Shown: positions 32,700-42,305 of the stretch, in pieces
How positions within the stretch are numbered: position 1 is the stretch's first letter
How the letters are laid out: every line of letters begins with the position of its first letter
Source of the DNA: Prevotellaceae bacterium UBA1726
GTDB lineage: Bacteria; Bacteroidota; Bacteroidia; Bacteroidales; Bacteroidaceae
Reading direction: 5' to 3'
DNA: 64,000 nt
NCBI GenBank assembly: GCA_002316005.1
Contig: DCIM01000087.1
Span: 24,530 to 88,529 of the forward strand
Position numbers and translations under genes: made by a program
The notes under the pieces: generated by a model
The model's input: the letters and a program-made list of their open reading frames with translations, nothing else
Told to the model about the DNA's origin: nothing
Databases searched by the model: none

Positions 32700-35600
32700 T
32701 TAGAATCCAATTGCAACACCGAAGTTGACTACTCGCTGGTTCATGTAAGCATCACCTGCAGTATTTGTTGAAATTTCAGGATCCTGCTGATACTTGCTGT
32801 AGTTGGTCCAAGTGAAGAGGTTGTAGGCATTCATATACAAACGGAGAGAACTGATTGCCTTTGGCAGAATCTTCTCAGGGAATGTATAAGAGAGGTCGAT
32901 TGTCTTCAAACGAATATACATAGCGTCAATGAGCCAGAAGTCAGACATATAAACCTCTGCAGAGTTTACTGTAGAAGGGTTGCTTGTCAGACGAGGGAAG
33001 AGTATCTCTTCACCGTTCATATAGCGCTCAAGTGTCCATGCCGACTGATGGATTGGCTGGAACTGCGACTTGAACGGCTCAATACCAGTACCTACAACTG
33101 AGAAACTGTAGTTGAATGAACCCTGGAAGAGGATACTCAAAGTAAGGCCCTTCCAGTTACCGCCGATTGTCCAACCGAGAGTAGTGTTAGGGAGATTTGG
33201 CTTACCGATTGCCATCTTGTCGTAGTCGTCAATAACACCATCTCCGTTAAGGTCGGCATACTTCAAGTCACCGGCCTGAATTGGGGTGTCGATGTTTGGT
33301 ACTGCAGGAGCATTGGCATCACCAGCCTCAATGAGTGCAATATCCTCAGGTGTGTAGTAACCAATCCAGTGATAACCGAATGGCTGGCTGATTGAATGAC
33401 CAGTCTGTGCAAGCCATGGATAACGCTGCTGAGCCTCTGCCTGATAGATAATCTTATTCTTTGCATAAGAGAATACGAAGTTTGTGTTGAAGCCCCAGTC
33501 ACCCCAGTTGTTATGATAACCTACCTGACCATCAAAACCCTGGTTCTGTGTCTCAGCTACATTCTCTGGAGATGTACCTACACCGAGAACCTCTGGAATA
33601 TCATAACGATAAACCAACTGATCGTAACGGTAATCGTAGAAGTAATCGACTGTGAGCGAGAAGTGGTTCATGAAGTTGAAATCAAGACCGACATCAAACT
33701 TGCGAGCCTTCTCCCATGTTACGAGAGGATTGCCGATGGCACCTTCTTTATAACCCTGACTTGCTGCAGAAATATACTCTCCGAAGTAGTAAGAGTTTGC
33801 ACTTTCGTAAGTAGTATTATAGAGATAACGATCGCCCATAGCAACATCCGAACCTACAATACCATAAGATGTACGGAGCTTGAGAAGGTCAACCTTATCT
33901 GTGAGTTTCTTGAACCATGGTTCCTCTGAGATGTTCCAACCTAAACCAAGTGCAGGGAAGAGACCATAACGATGATCGGCAGCAAAACGGTCAGAACCGT
34001 TATATGCTGTATTGAGGTCGAGGAGATAGCGGTTCTTATACTTATAAGAAAGTTTCAAGGTCATACCTGTGAACTTATCTGGCACCTTCTCGCCCGAACT
34101 CTCAAGAGTTGTACTCTCGCGATTGTAGAGAAGCATTGCGTTGACATCATGACCGCCCTTGAATTCACGCTGATAGTTGAGCGAGAGAAGGAGGTTTAAG
34201 TCCTTGCGGCTTGTATTTGAACCACCGCCTACGAGATATGTTCCTGGTGTATATATTCCATCAGGGTTGATATTATATCCACCTGTTGCCGAATCATAAT
34301 GATATGTAGGATAGTCACCACGAATCACGCTACGGAAGTTCTCGTCAATTGTAGAGTAAGCCAATCGTGCAGTTGAAGAAAGTCCAGGAGTGATGAAGTC
34401 CATCTTCCAGTTTGCACTATAGAGGAGGTTGTTATCTGTACGGCGTGTACGGCTATAACCTTCATTGGCAAGACGGGCATTCAATGTAGGGTCGGAATCA
34501 TCAGTATCGTAGAGATAAGCATATGTTCCGTTAGGGTTCATCACAGGAGCAGAATAAGGATGCATCTCGTTCCAGTTATAAATCTGACCAGTAGCATTGA
34601 GACTACGAGGTTGGTTGATGTTCATGAAACGGGAAGTGATGTCAAATCGCATTGAGAGGTTCTTTGTCACATCAAAGTCGATATTGCTTCGATATGTGAA
34701 ACGATTGTACTTGTAGTTAGGGTCAACACCTTCCTTATTATCGGCTGTCGAAAAGTTTCTCACAAGACCGTTCTGTGTGAAGTAACCCAAAGATACGAAA
34801 TAACGGAGTTTATTCGAACCACCCGAGATATCAATATTAGTGTTTGACTGCTGTGCTGTCTTCTTGAAAATCTCATTATACCAGTTTACATCTGGATATC
34901 CGTAAGGGTCATCTCCTGTACGGAAATGCTCAAGGTCGGTATCGCTCCATTGTGCCTGCAATCCATCATTTGCATATGCCTCGTTTACGAGCTGAGCTGT
35001 GTTATACGAATTGAGGAACTTTGGAGTGCGTACAGGAGTCTGCATACCAGTCTCTGCACGGACATTGATTTTTGGTTTACCCTCAATACCACGACGAGTC
35101 TTTACAACGAGCACACCATTAGCACCCTTGATACCATAGATGGCTGTTGTTGAAGCATCTTTCAAAATTGAGATGCTCTCAATTTCGTTGGTGTTGATCT
35201 GCGACAACTGGTCATACGAGTATTCCACATCATCAACAATGATAAGAGGTTGGTTACCTGCAGAGTTCAATGAACTCACACCACGGATGAAGAAATCAGA
35301 AGCATCCTTACCAGGCTGACCTGAACGCTGCTGTGAGAAATAGCCAGGGAGTTTACCAGCAAGTGCATTCTGAACACTACTTACTGGCACCTTCTGGAGT
35401 TCCTTACCCTGAATGGCACTGACAGCACCAGTCAATGTGATACGCTTTGTCGAACCATAACCAACAACGATGACTTCGTTGAGGTCGCTATTCTCTGACT
35501 CCATACTCACATCAATTGTCTTACGACCACGGGTAGCAACCTCTTGATCCTTGAAACCGATATAAGAGAACTGCAATGTGGCATTACTTGGCACATCGAT

Positions 35601-35777
35601 AGTATAACGGCCGTCAATATCGGTGATTGCTGCAGCCTTAGCACCTTTAACCTTAACGGTAACACCAACCAATGGTTCATTGTCGTCAGCAGAGACAACA
35701 GTACCTTTGACTGTATTCTGAGCGAAAGCAACTGTTACAATGCTCAGAAAGAATAGTATACTAAGAAATTTCTTCAT
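32700..35777 (-). CDS. SusC-like TonB-dependent transporter, SusC-B1
   Basis: A 1025-residue outer-membrane transporter. In order: signal peptide (MKKFLSILFFLSIVTVAFA), CarboxypepD-regulatory-like domain (about 20-95), plug domain starting near GYGSTKRITLTGAVSAI, the SusC signature IIVDDVEYSYDQLSQI with ISILKDASTTAIYGIKGANG, and a 22-strand barrel. It imports oligosaccharides with a SusD lipoprotein lid, powered by TonB. It starts two bases after the SusD-B1 stop and is followed by a terminator. It is very similar to SusC-B2 at 44773; one 150-base stretch near the 3' end differs at about 12 positions. Confidence 0.96.
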   Translation of the reverse strand: MKKFLSILFFLSIVTVAFAQNTVKGTVVSADDNEPLVGVTVKVKGAKAAAITDIDGRYTIDVPSNATLQFSYIGFKDQEVATRGRKTIDVSMESENSDLNEVIVVGYGSTKRITLTGAVSAIQGKELQKVPVSSVQNALAGKLPGYFSQQRSGQPGKDASDFFIRGVSSLNSAGNQPLIIVDDVEYSYDQLSQINTNEIESISILKDASTTAIYGIKGANGVLVVKTRRGIEGKPKINVRAETGMQTPVRTPKFLNSYNTAQLVNEAYANDGLQAQWSDTDLEHFRTGDDPYGYPDVNWYNEIFKKTAQQSNTNIDISGGSNKLRYFVSLGYFTQNGLVRNFSTADNKEGVDPNYKYNRFTYRSNIDFDVTKNLSMRFDITSRFMNINQPRSLNATGQIYNWNEMHPYSAPVMNPNGTYAYLYDTDDSDPTLNARLANEGYSRTRRTDNNLLYSANWKMDFITPGLSSTARLAYSTIDENFRSVIRGDYPTYHYDSATGGYNINPDGIYTPGTYLVGGGSNTSRKDLNLLLSLNYQREFKGGHDVNAMLLYNRESTTLESSGEKVPDKFTGMTLKLSYKYKNRYLLDLNTAYNGSDRFAADHRYGLFPALGLGWNISEEPWFKKLTDKVDLLKLRTSYGIVGSDVAMGDRYLYNTTYESANSYYFGEYISAASQGYKEGAIGNPLVTWEKARKFDVGLDFNFMNHFSLTVDYFYDYRYDQLVYRYDIPEVLGVGTSPENVAETQNQGFDGQVGYHNNWGDWGFNTNFVFSYAKNKIIYQAEAQQRYPWLAQTGHSISQPFGYHWIGYYTPEDIALIEAGDANAPAVPNIDTPIQAGDLKYADLNGDGVIDDYDKMAIGKPNLPNTTLGWTIGGNWKGLTLSILFQGSFNYSFSVVGTGIEPFKSQFQPIHQSAWTLERYMNGEEILFPRLTSNPSTVNSAEVYMSDFWLIDAMYIRLKTIDLSYTFPEKILPKAISSLRLYMNAYNLFTWTNYSKYQQDPEISTNTAGDAYMNQRVVNFGVAIGF

Positions 35778-35779
35778 AA

Positions 35780-37561
35780 TTATTTCCAGTTAGGGTTTTG
35801 AACCATTTTATTGTTCTTATTCACCTCATCATAAGGAATTGGGTAGAAATAGCGTTTGTTGTCCCAGTTCACCTTGACGAGGTCGATAGGATTGTAAGTA
35901 ACAGAATTGCTACCAACTACGATAGACATACCACGAAGTGGTGTCTCGAAGATCTTCTCTGCCTCACGCCAACGACGGATATCATAGAAGCGCATCTCCT
36001 CGAATGCCATTTCTATACGACGCTCATTGCGGATAACCTCGCGCATCTCTTCCTTTGTCATATCAGGAGTAAGACCATAGTAGCCCTGAGTCAAACCGTA
36101 TGATGTAGCATCCTTTGCAGTACCTGCTGCAATACCCGCACGTTTACGAATCTGGAAGAGGATGTCATAGACATCAGCATTTGGCGCGTCGAGCGATTCA
36201 TTGAGGGCTTCGGCATAGTTGAGCATAATTTCTGCATAACGGAATATCATCCAGTAATGAAGAACAGAAGAATACTCTGTCGCTGCAGTAAAGTCGCCCA
36301 TGAACTTATGCATGAAGTAACCTGTGCGTGAGTATTCGCCACCACTTGTTGGGTTGTGCGAACCGCCCTGATGGAGGTCAAGGGTTGTACCGAGCCACTT
36401 ATAACCGTTATAGAAAACTGTTGAAGTGAGGCGTGGGTCACGATTTGCATAAGGGTTCTGTGGATCATAAACATATTTCTTGCTTTCACCAATCTTCTTG
36501 CCGTCGAGCATAGGGAATGCATCAACGAGATTCTGTGTTGGATTGGTACGACCATTACCCAATGAGTTACCAGAGAAACCAAGAGGACCGTTCTTCTTCT
36601 CAATGTCAGTAGAGTTACCTCCCTGACGGAAGAATATCACTTCCTGATTGACAGCATTTGTCCAGAATGTGAGGAAGATATTGTCATACTTACGAGCCAG
36701 TTTGTGTGCTGTCTGAGTGTCAAGAAATTCCTTTGCAGCCTCAGCAGCGCGTGCCCAACGACTTGCATCGTACGAAGCATAACCAACAAGTTCGTTACCT
36801 GGTTCAATAGGATTCTCGTTGTAGAGTGGCGATGCGGCATAAAGCAATACGCGACTCTTCAATGCCATTGCTGCAGCATCAGTGATACGCTCTGCGTTGA
36901 GTGAAGGGTTGACGATAGGATATGAACGTAACTGATAACGGATGGCGTCCATCTCGCTTACGATATACTCCACACACTCGGCAAAAGTATTACGAGGCAA
37001 CTCCACATCATCATTGATATCGAGCACTCTGTCGCCCATGAGTGGCACACCACCATAACGCTCAAGCAACTGGAAATAGAACCATGCACGCAACCAACGG
37101 CATTCTGCCTTCAGAACAGAGTTTGTTGTTGCCTCTTCGCCAAGGGCGTTGACAATCTTTGTATTGAAAGGAACAACATCGATATTCTGGATAAAGATGT
37201 TACACTTACGAATCATCTCGTAGTAACTACCCCAAATCATGTCTGACGCTATAGTATTTGCCGAAGTGTACTGGCCCATCTGAATTTTGTACACATCTGG
37301 CGATGAAGACATCTTGATTGAAACAGCATCGTCTGTAGCAGCATCAAGATAATCGCCATTCACACGATTATGGCCACTACCCAACTCATTATAAATGCTG
37401 TTGAGCCAACCCTGTGCCTTCAAACCTGCCGAGTCGGTTACTGAGAATACATAATCTATGGTGTAGTTGTCAACAGGGAGTGTCTCATATCCGTCGTTAC
37501 AAGATACGAGGATTCCTGCAAGAGCGACAACTGTAAAGACTATACTCTTATATAATTTCAT
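35780..37561 (-). CDS. SusD-like surface glycan-binding lipoprotein, SusD-B1
   Basis: A 593-residue SusD/RagB lipoprotein. The lipoprotein signal ends in GILVSC, and the mature protein has the tetratricopeptide-rich SusD fold (KAECRWLRAWFYFQLLERYG, then GVPLMGDRVLDINDD, and RNERRIEMAFEEMRFYDIRR near the C-terminus). It would cap a SusC barrel and bind glycan at the cell surface. It lies 14 bases after SusC-A1 and two before SusC-B1, so either could be its partner. Its homologue in the other block is SusD-B2. Confidence 0.95.
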   Translation of the reverse strand: MKLYKSIVFTVVALAGILVSCNDGYETLPVDNYTIDYVFSVTDSAGLKAQGWLNSIYNELGSGHNRVNGDYLDAATDDAVSIKMSSSPDVYKIQMGQYTSANTIASDMIWGSYYEMIRKCNIFIQNIDVVPFNTKIVNALGEEATTNSVLKAECRWLRAWFYFQLLERYGGVPLMGDRVLDINDDVELPRNTFAECVEYIVSEMDAIRYQLRSYPIVNPSLNAERITDAAAMALKSRVLLYAASPLYNENPIEPGNELVGYASYDASRWARAAEAAKEFLDTQTAHKLARKYDNIFLTFWTNAVNQEVIFFRQGGNSTDIEKKNGPLGFSGNSLGNGRTNPTQNLVDAFPMLDGKKIGESKKYVYDPQNPYANRDPRLTSTVFYNGYKWLGTTLDLHQGGSHNPTSGGEYSRTGYFMHKFMGDFTAATEYSSVLHYWMIFRYAEIMLNYAEALNESLDAPNADVYDILFQIRKRAGIAAGTAKDATSYGLTQGYYGLTPDMTKEEMREVIRNERRIEMAFEEMRFYDIRRWREAEKIFETPLRGMSIVVGSNSVTYNPIDLVKVNWDNKRYFYPIPYDEVNKNNKMVQNPNWK

Positions 37562-37575
37562 AATAATCTCCTCCT

Positions 37576-40500
37576 TTAGAATTTAAGATTAATACCTGTG
37601 AAGATTGTACGCTGCAATGGAGTATTTGTATACGATGTCACCTCTGGGTCAACAAGGTTGCAAGGTGAGAAGGTAACAAGATTCTGCGCATTTACAAACA
37701 CCTTCACACGAAGACCGCCAAGGACATTGCGGCAGAAGAGTTCTGGCAGATTGTAAGCCAACGAGATGTTCTTCAGGCGAATATAGTTGCCGTTGAACAC
37801 CCAAAGGCTTGAGTTGTAGCCATTGCCGTAGTTATAGTCGTTGCCACCTACCGAGAGGCGTGGGTAACGCGCTGTTGCTGCTGTCTCTGGAGTCCAGCGT
37901 GCCAAGAGATTCTCGTAAGCCTGTCCGTATGTACTTCCTACCGACTGGAAACCTTCAAGGAGTGTTCGGTCGTTGATGTAGATATCACGGTTGTAAGCAC
38001 CCTGCCAGAACATTGAGAATTCAAGTCCCTTCCATTCAAGACCAAGGTCAAGGCCGAAGTAACAGAGTGGTTTGTCACCTGCAATGATAGTGCGGTCGTA
38101 ACTGTCGATGACACCATCTTTGTTCAGGTCCTTGTACTTCACATCACCAGGCTGGATATTGTCAAAGCCGTCCATTACTGGATAACCATTTGCTATATCC
38201 TGTGCTGTGAGGAATCCGTCAGCAACAAGACCGAATACAGAATTTACGCTATGACCCGTCTGGCACATATAATCGTAAGGCTGTGTCTGCTCGTCCATGA
38301 AGAGGAGTTTGTTGCTTTCAATATTCCAGTTGCCCGAGATGTAATAATTCAAATCACCAATATGGTCTTGCCATGTGAGCGAAATCTCGGCACCGGTCTC
38401 TCTAATCTTACCGATATTCTCTGCAGGATATGTAGTACCTATGAGAAGGACGCTCTTACCACGCTGCTGAAGAATATCAAAGTACTTGTCATTATAGTAG
38501 TCGAGTGTCAACTTCAGGCGATTGCTGAGGAAGTTCGCATCAAGACCGATATTCAACTTGTATGCCTTTTCCCATGTCACATAAGGGTTGGCAAGACCGT
38601 TTTCTGATACAAAATAGTAACCAGGCGATGTCATACCGGTACCTGCGATGTAGTAACCGATGTTGTTGTCTGAGTAAGTCTGACGCCAGTTGTAATAGCC
38701 AGAGTTGTTGATACCATTACCTGTGTAACCGAATACAGCGCGGAGTTTGAGTTTTTCAACCCATGAAGCCGACTCCATGAAGTTCTCCTTTGCCATATCC
38801 CAACCAAGACCTGCTGCCCAGAAGTTACCCCAGCGGTTGCCTGGAGAGTAGCGGTTGTAATAGCTCTGTGTCACGGCAATCTGAGCGAAGTAACGCTTTG
38901 CGTAGTCATAGCTTACCTTCTCCATGATATTTGAAGGAAGTGAAGGAAGGTCGTAATTGATAAGTTCGTGGCGTGTATCGCCTGCCAAACTTGCCGAGAT
39001 GTTATGCAAACCGAACGAGTTGTCATATTCTGCAGCAACCTTTCCGTAAAGGTAGCGGTAGCATGACACATCACTGTAGTTATTTGTCTGTGCACTTGGG
39101 CTGCCGTAGAGAGTATAGACAGGCTCGCCTGCATCGTCATAAGAATAAGCATATACTGTGGCACGCTTTGTACGAGTGATGGCTGTAGCACTTTGAGAAG
39201 AAACACTACCGGTAGCATTTACCTGAAGTCCCTTCACCATCTTGCTGAAATCATAGTTGAGTTTCAATGTGGCCATAATGTCGCGGGCGTTGTCGCTGAT
39301 GTATCCAGAGTTCTGTGCCTGGCTCTTGAGGTTGTTTGTATATGAAACATTACCACCCCATGTGCCATTTGGATTCAATACCGGATAAGAGTTGTTGGCT
39401 GTTGTGTAGATGTTCTTCATCAACTCGCTGTAACCGCTTCCTGTACCACCTGGCTGATTTCCTTCGTGAATACGTCCAAGGGCTGTCATCGTTGCTGTGA
39501 ATTCATCAGTAACATTGATGTTCACCTTCGAAGAAATCATGTAGCGGTTCAGGTTCAAGTTGGTGTTGTAGGCAGCATCCTTGTCTGTCTTGAACAAGCC
39601 CTTCTCGTTCAGATAACCGATTGAGAAGAAATACTGAGCACGCTCACCGCCACCTGATACATTCAGGTTGTAAGACTGGCTGATAGCATTCTTTGCAAGG
39701 AGTTCGTCATACCAGTTGACATTTGGATAAGCGTAAGGGTCGGACTGATTCTGGTATTGTGCGTAAGCGGCATAGTCATAGAGTGGCGACTGTCCGTCGT
39801 TCTGCAATGCCTCGTTGAGGAGGTAAGCATACTTGCCGGCCGAGAGTGGTTTCATGCTGTTCACGCTGTTGTGCAATCCAATCTTCGATGTGAACGAAAG
39901 ATGGAGAGGTCCCTTTGTAGGGTTCTTTGTTGTGATTACCATTGCGCCACGCGAACTACGCATACCGAGGAACATAGAAGAGAGAGCATCTTTCTGCAAC
40001 GATACTGTCTCTATGCATTCTGGGTCGATAGAAAAGAGGTCGCGCTCAATTCCGTCAACATATACCACAGGAGCATTGCCTCGTGAAGAGAAACTGAACT
40101 GTGTATTGTCGCTTGGTGCGGTATTGCCGAAGTTTGCTGGCAACGAACCAGAGAACGAACCTTGTGAGTTGTTTGTGATGTTGGCGATAGAGAAACCGCG
40201 CTGTGCCTGAACATTAAGTCCGTTCATACGCCCCTGAAGAGCGGTGAGGATGTTTGGAGCAAGATACTTCTCAATATCCTTGCCTTCAACAATCGATGCC
40301 GAACCGAGGAAGTCCTCGTTCTTTGTCACCTTGCCAAAAGCGTCAGTGATATCAGGATTCACCTTCACAGCAAGGGCTGTAAGATGGAAGACAACATTCT
40401 TCTTTCCCTTCACCTTACCGACTTTCACTTCTTTGGTCATAAAATCAGGATGAGTGAAGACAAGTGTCTTTCCTGATGTCAAATCGCATTCGAATGTACC

Positions 40501-40689
40501 GTCACTATTCGAAATGACAGCCTTTCCTGTTGCCTTGTCTGTGACAGAGGCTCCAGCGATAGGAGCATTATGCTGATCGGCTACTACACATTGGAGTGTC
40601 TGTGCCACTATGCTCTGTGGCAAGAGCCACATACCCACAACGACAGCGACAACCAACACTCGGCGCCATATTTTGTTACTTGTTATCAT
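37576..40689 (-). CDS. SusC-like TonB-dependent transporter, SusC-A1
   Basis: A 1037-residue SusC protein with a long hydrophobic leader (RVLVVAVVVGMWLLPQSIVA). It has an N-terminal carboxypeptidase-regulatory-like domain (about 30-115: APIAGASVTDKATGKAVISN and onward), a plug region (ILTALQGRMNGLNVQAQRG, then PVVYVDGIERDLFSIDPECI) and a barrel. It shares clear but moderate similarity with SusC-A2 and is distant from the SusC-B copies. It starts 43 bases after the DUF4961-like gene and is followed at 14 bases by SusD-B1, which is the standard SusC-SusD order. Confidence 0.95.
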   Translation of the reverse strand: MITSNKIWRRVLVVAVVVGMWLLPQSIVAQTLQCVVADQHNAPIAGASVTDKATGKAVISNSDGTFECDLTSGKTLVFTHPDFMTKEVKVGKVKGKKNVVFHLTALAVKVNPDITDAFGKVTKNEDFLGSASIVEGKDIEKYLAPNILTALQGRMNGLNVQAQRGFSIANITNNSQGSFSGSLPANFGNTAPSDNTQFSFSSRGNAPVVYVDGIERDLFSIDPECIETVSLQKDALSSMFLGMRSSRGAMVITTKNPTKGPLHLSFTSKIGLHNSVNSMKPLSAGKYAYLLNEALQNDGQSPLYDYAAYAQYQNQSDPYAYPNVNWYDELLAKNAISQSYNLNVSGGGERAQYFFSIGYLNEKGLFKTDKDAAYNTNLNLNRYMISSKVNINVTDEFTATMTALGRIHEGNQPGGTGSGYSELMKNIYTTANNSYPVLNPNGTWGGNVSYTNNLKSQAQNSGYISDNARDIMATLKLNYDFSKMVKGLQVNATGSVSSQSATAITRTKRATVYAYSYDDAGEPVYTLYGSPSAQTNNYSDVSCYRYLYGKVAAEYDNSFGLHNISASLAGDTRHELINYDLPSLPSNIMEKVSYDYAKRYFAQIAVTQSYYNRYSPGNRWGNFWAAGLGWDMAKENFMESASWVEKLKLRAVFGYTGNGINNSGYYNWRQTYSDNNIGYYIAGTGMTSPGYYFVSENGLANPYVTWEKAYKLNIGLDANFLSNRLKLTLDYYNDKYFDILQQRGKSVLLIGTTYPAENIGKIRETGAEISLTWQDHIGDLNYYISGNWNIESNKLLFMDEQTQPYDYMCQTGHSVNSVFGLVADGFLTAQDIANGYPVMDGFDNIQPGDVKYKDLNKDGVIDSYDRTIIAGDKPLCYFGLDLGLEWKGLEFSMFWQGAYNRDIYINDRTLLEGFQSVGSTYGQAYENLLARWTPETAATARYPRLSVGGNDYNYGNGYNSSLWVFNGNYIRLKNISLAYNLPELFCRNVLGGLRVKVFVNAQNLVTFSPCNLVDPEVTSYTNTPLQRTIFTGINLKF

Positions 40690-40732
40690 ATTCTTTTATC
40701 TGTTTTGATAATTGCTGAAAATGCCAGTGATA

Positions 40733-41809
40733 TTAGTTACACAGGAACTGGAAAGAGAATGGAACCTTCTCTGATGGCAGTGGTTCATCCAACTGTTCCT
40801 TATCATCATCACTCTGAGTGATTTTCACCGAACCATCCTTGTTTGTGAATGAGTAAGAGATGTTTTCAATCACTTCACCTTCTGGAATACCGAAGAAACC
40901 GGTTGGCCAGATTGTGATAGTAAAGATCTTCGACAAAGCATCCTCACGGCGCATTAGTGTCTCTGCATCCTTCTTTGTCACTGTGTATTTCTTACCTGTG
41001 TCGGTTGTTGCTGTTGCCTCGAAATAAATCTCATCGTAGTTGTTAAGTTCATTGTCGGCAACATAGCCAAGGTAACTGAAAGTGATGTAGTCGTCCTGAA
41101 GCGAAGCCATTGGCGACACCTTGTTGTAGTGGTTGTTACAGAAGTCAAGAACAAGTCCCGAACCACCTACAACCTCAAAGCATTCTGAAGCATAGATAAC
41201 CTTCTTATGACGCTCATCGGTACTGAAACCGTCGTCTGTGTGGTTGACGAAGAAAGCAGGATGGAACTTCATATTCTCCTTACCCGCCTTCATGCGTACA
41301 TATATAGTATAGTTAGGCTTCTGACCTGAAGAAATGTCCCATGCGAGGTCGGTCTGGAAAACTATCCATTCCATATCGTCAAGAACATTTGTGCCAACAC
41401 CGAACTCCTGGTCAAGACATTCTGTCCATGTACGGCCCTGGCCGTTCTTTGGAAGATTCGACGATGGGATAAGGCTCATCGACATCTCCTCATCACGGTC
41501 GTCGGCAAGGTCGCAGCAATATGTCACGCGTGCACTCTGTGCTGCATTCCATGACTTTGGCACAAGCATGGCAAACACGAAGTTTGTGCTGTTTGTTGTT
41601 GATTGGCACTCTATGTATCCGTTCACGGTGAACTTCACATTCTCTCCTGCATAACACCATGCACCTCTCTGTCCGTCATGCTCCTGAAGGATGTCGTATC
41701 CTGTCAGATAGACGCAACCAGTAGCAACTGCAGAGATAACCAATGCAAGAACTAATCCGCAGAGAGCATTCTGCTTCGTAAGCAGACTTTTCATATTAAT
41801 CTTCTTCAT
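40733..41809 (-). CDS. DUF4961-like PUL lipoprotein, copy 1
   Basis: A 358-residue lipoprotein with the lipobox in VATGC near residue 32. The mature part is beta-rich, with WCYAGENVKFTVNGYIE, a conserved RTWTECLDQEFGVGTNVLDD block, and FVNHTDDGFSTDERHKKVIY. It matches the second copy at 52602 along its whole length. I assign it to DUF4961, seen in Bacteroidales polysaccharide loci, from memory of the family, so the number is less sure than the relation. It may be a surface glycan-binding protein in the role of SusE/F. It lies three bases after the DUF5004-like gene. Confidence 0.7.
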   Translation of the reverse strand: MKKINMKSLLTKQNALCGLVLALVISAVATGCVYLTGYDILQEHDGQRGAWCYAGENVKFTVNGYIECQSTTNSTNFVFAMLVPKSWNAAQSARVTYCCDLADDRDEEMSMSLIPSSNLPKNGQGRTWTECLDQEFGVGTNVLDDMEWIVFQTDLAWDISSGQKPNYTIYVRMKAGKENMKFHPAFFVNHTDDGFSTDERHKKVIYASECFEVVGGSGLVLDFCNNHYNKVSPMASLQDDYITFSYLGYVADNELNNYDEIYFEATATTDTGKKYTVTKKDAETLMRREDALSKIFTITIWPTGFFGIPEGEVIENISYSFTNKDGSVKITQSDDDKEQLDEPLPSEKVPFSFQFLCN

Positions 41810-41812
41810 AGT

Positions 41813-42253
41813 TTATTTCTTTTGCATTGTGTAAACATAACTATTCGAACCGCATCCTGGTGAGAGTTTCACCTGCAAACTGCGGATTCCGTCAACAGAA
41901 GGATAGTTGAACTCCACTTCCGACTGTCCTTCCTTGCCACTCTCCTCGAAGAAGATACGGAATGGATACTGTGGATCATCGGTGGTCCATTTACCCTCGT
42001 TCTTTGTAACGAAAGGCAGATAGTTGTCAATCTTGTATGTACCGTCCTCTTTCAGGTGAAGCACGAACTTAGTGAAGTCCACCCTGTCGGTAATGTCGAT
42101 GCTGTTACGAGTCACAGTACTGATAACCCAGTCACCGCTGAGGTTCTTGGTAGCCTCTGTCACATCGTATGCATCTTCTTCCAATCCGAATGTCGAGCAC
42201 GACGCAAGCGCCAGTGCCAACAGACCGAAGATATATAATCTGAATTGTTTCAT
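41813..42253 (-). CDS. DUF5004-like (lipocalin-like) PUL lipoprotein, copy 1
   Basis: A 146-residue lipoprotein with lipobox ALASCS. A single small beta-barrel-type domain follows: LSGDWVISTVTRNSIDITDR, then FVLHLKEDGTYKI and the closing CGSNSYVYTMQKK. The pattern resembles lipocalin-like DUF5004 proteins of polysaccharide loci. It is paired with the DUF4961-like gene in both copies of the block, which suggests the two work together at the outer membrane. Function is unknown. Confidence 0.7.
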   Translation of the reverse strand: MKQFRLYIFGLLALALASCSTFGLEEDAYDVTEATKNLSGDWVISTVTRNSIDITDRVDFTKFVLHLKEDGTYKIDNYLPFVTKNEGKWTTDDPQYPFRIFFEESGKEGQSEVEFNYPSVDGIRSLQVKLSPGCGSNSYVYTMQKK

Positions 42254-42305
42254 TGTTTTCTTGTGTTATAATAATCTTTTCCTTTCCGAGCAAAGCTGGT
42301 AGGGA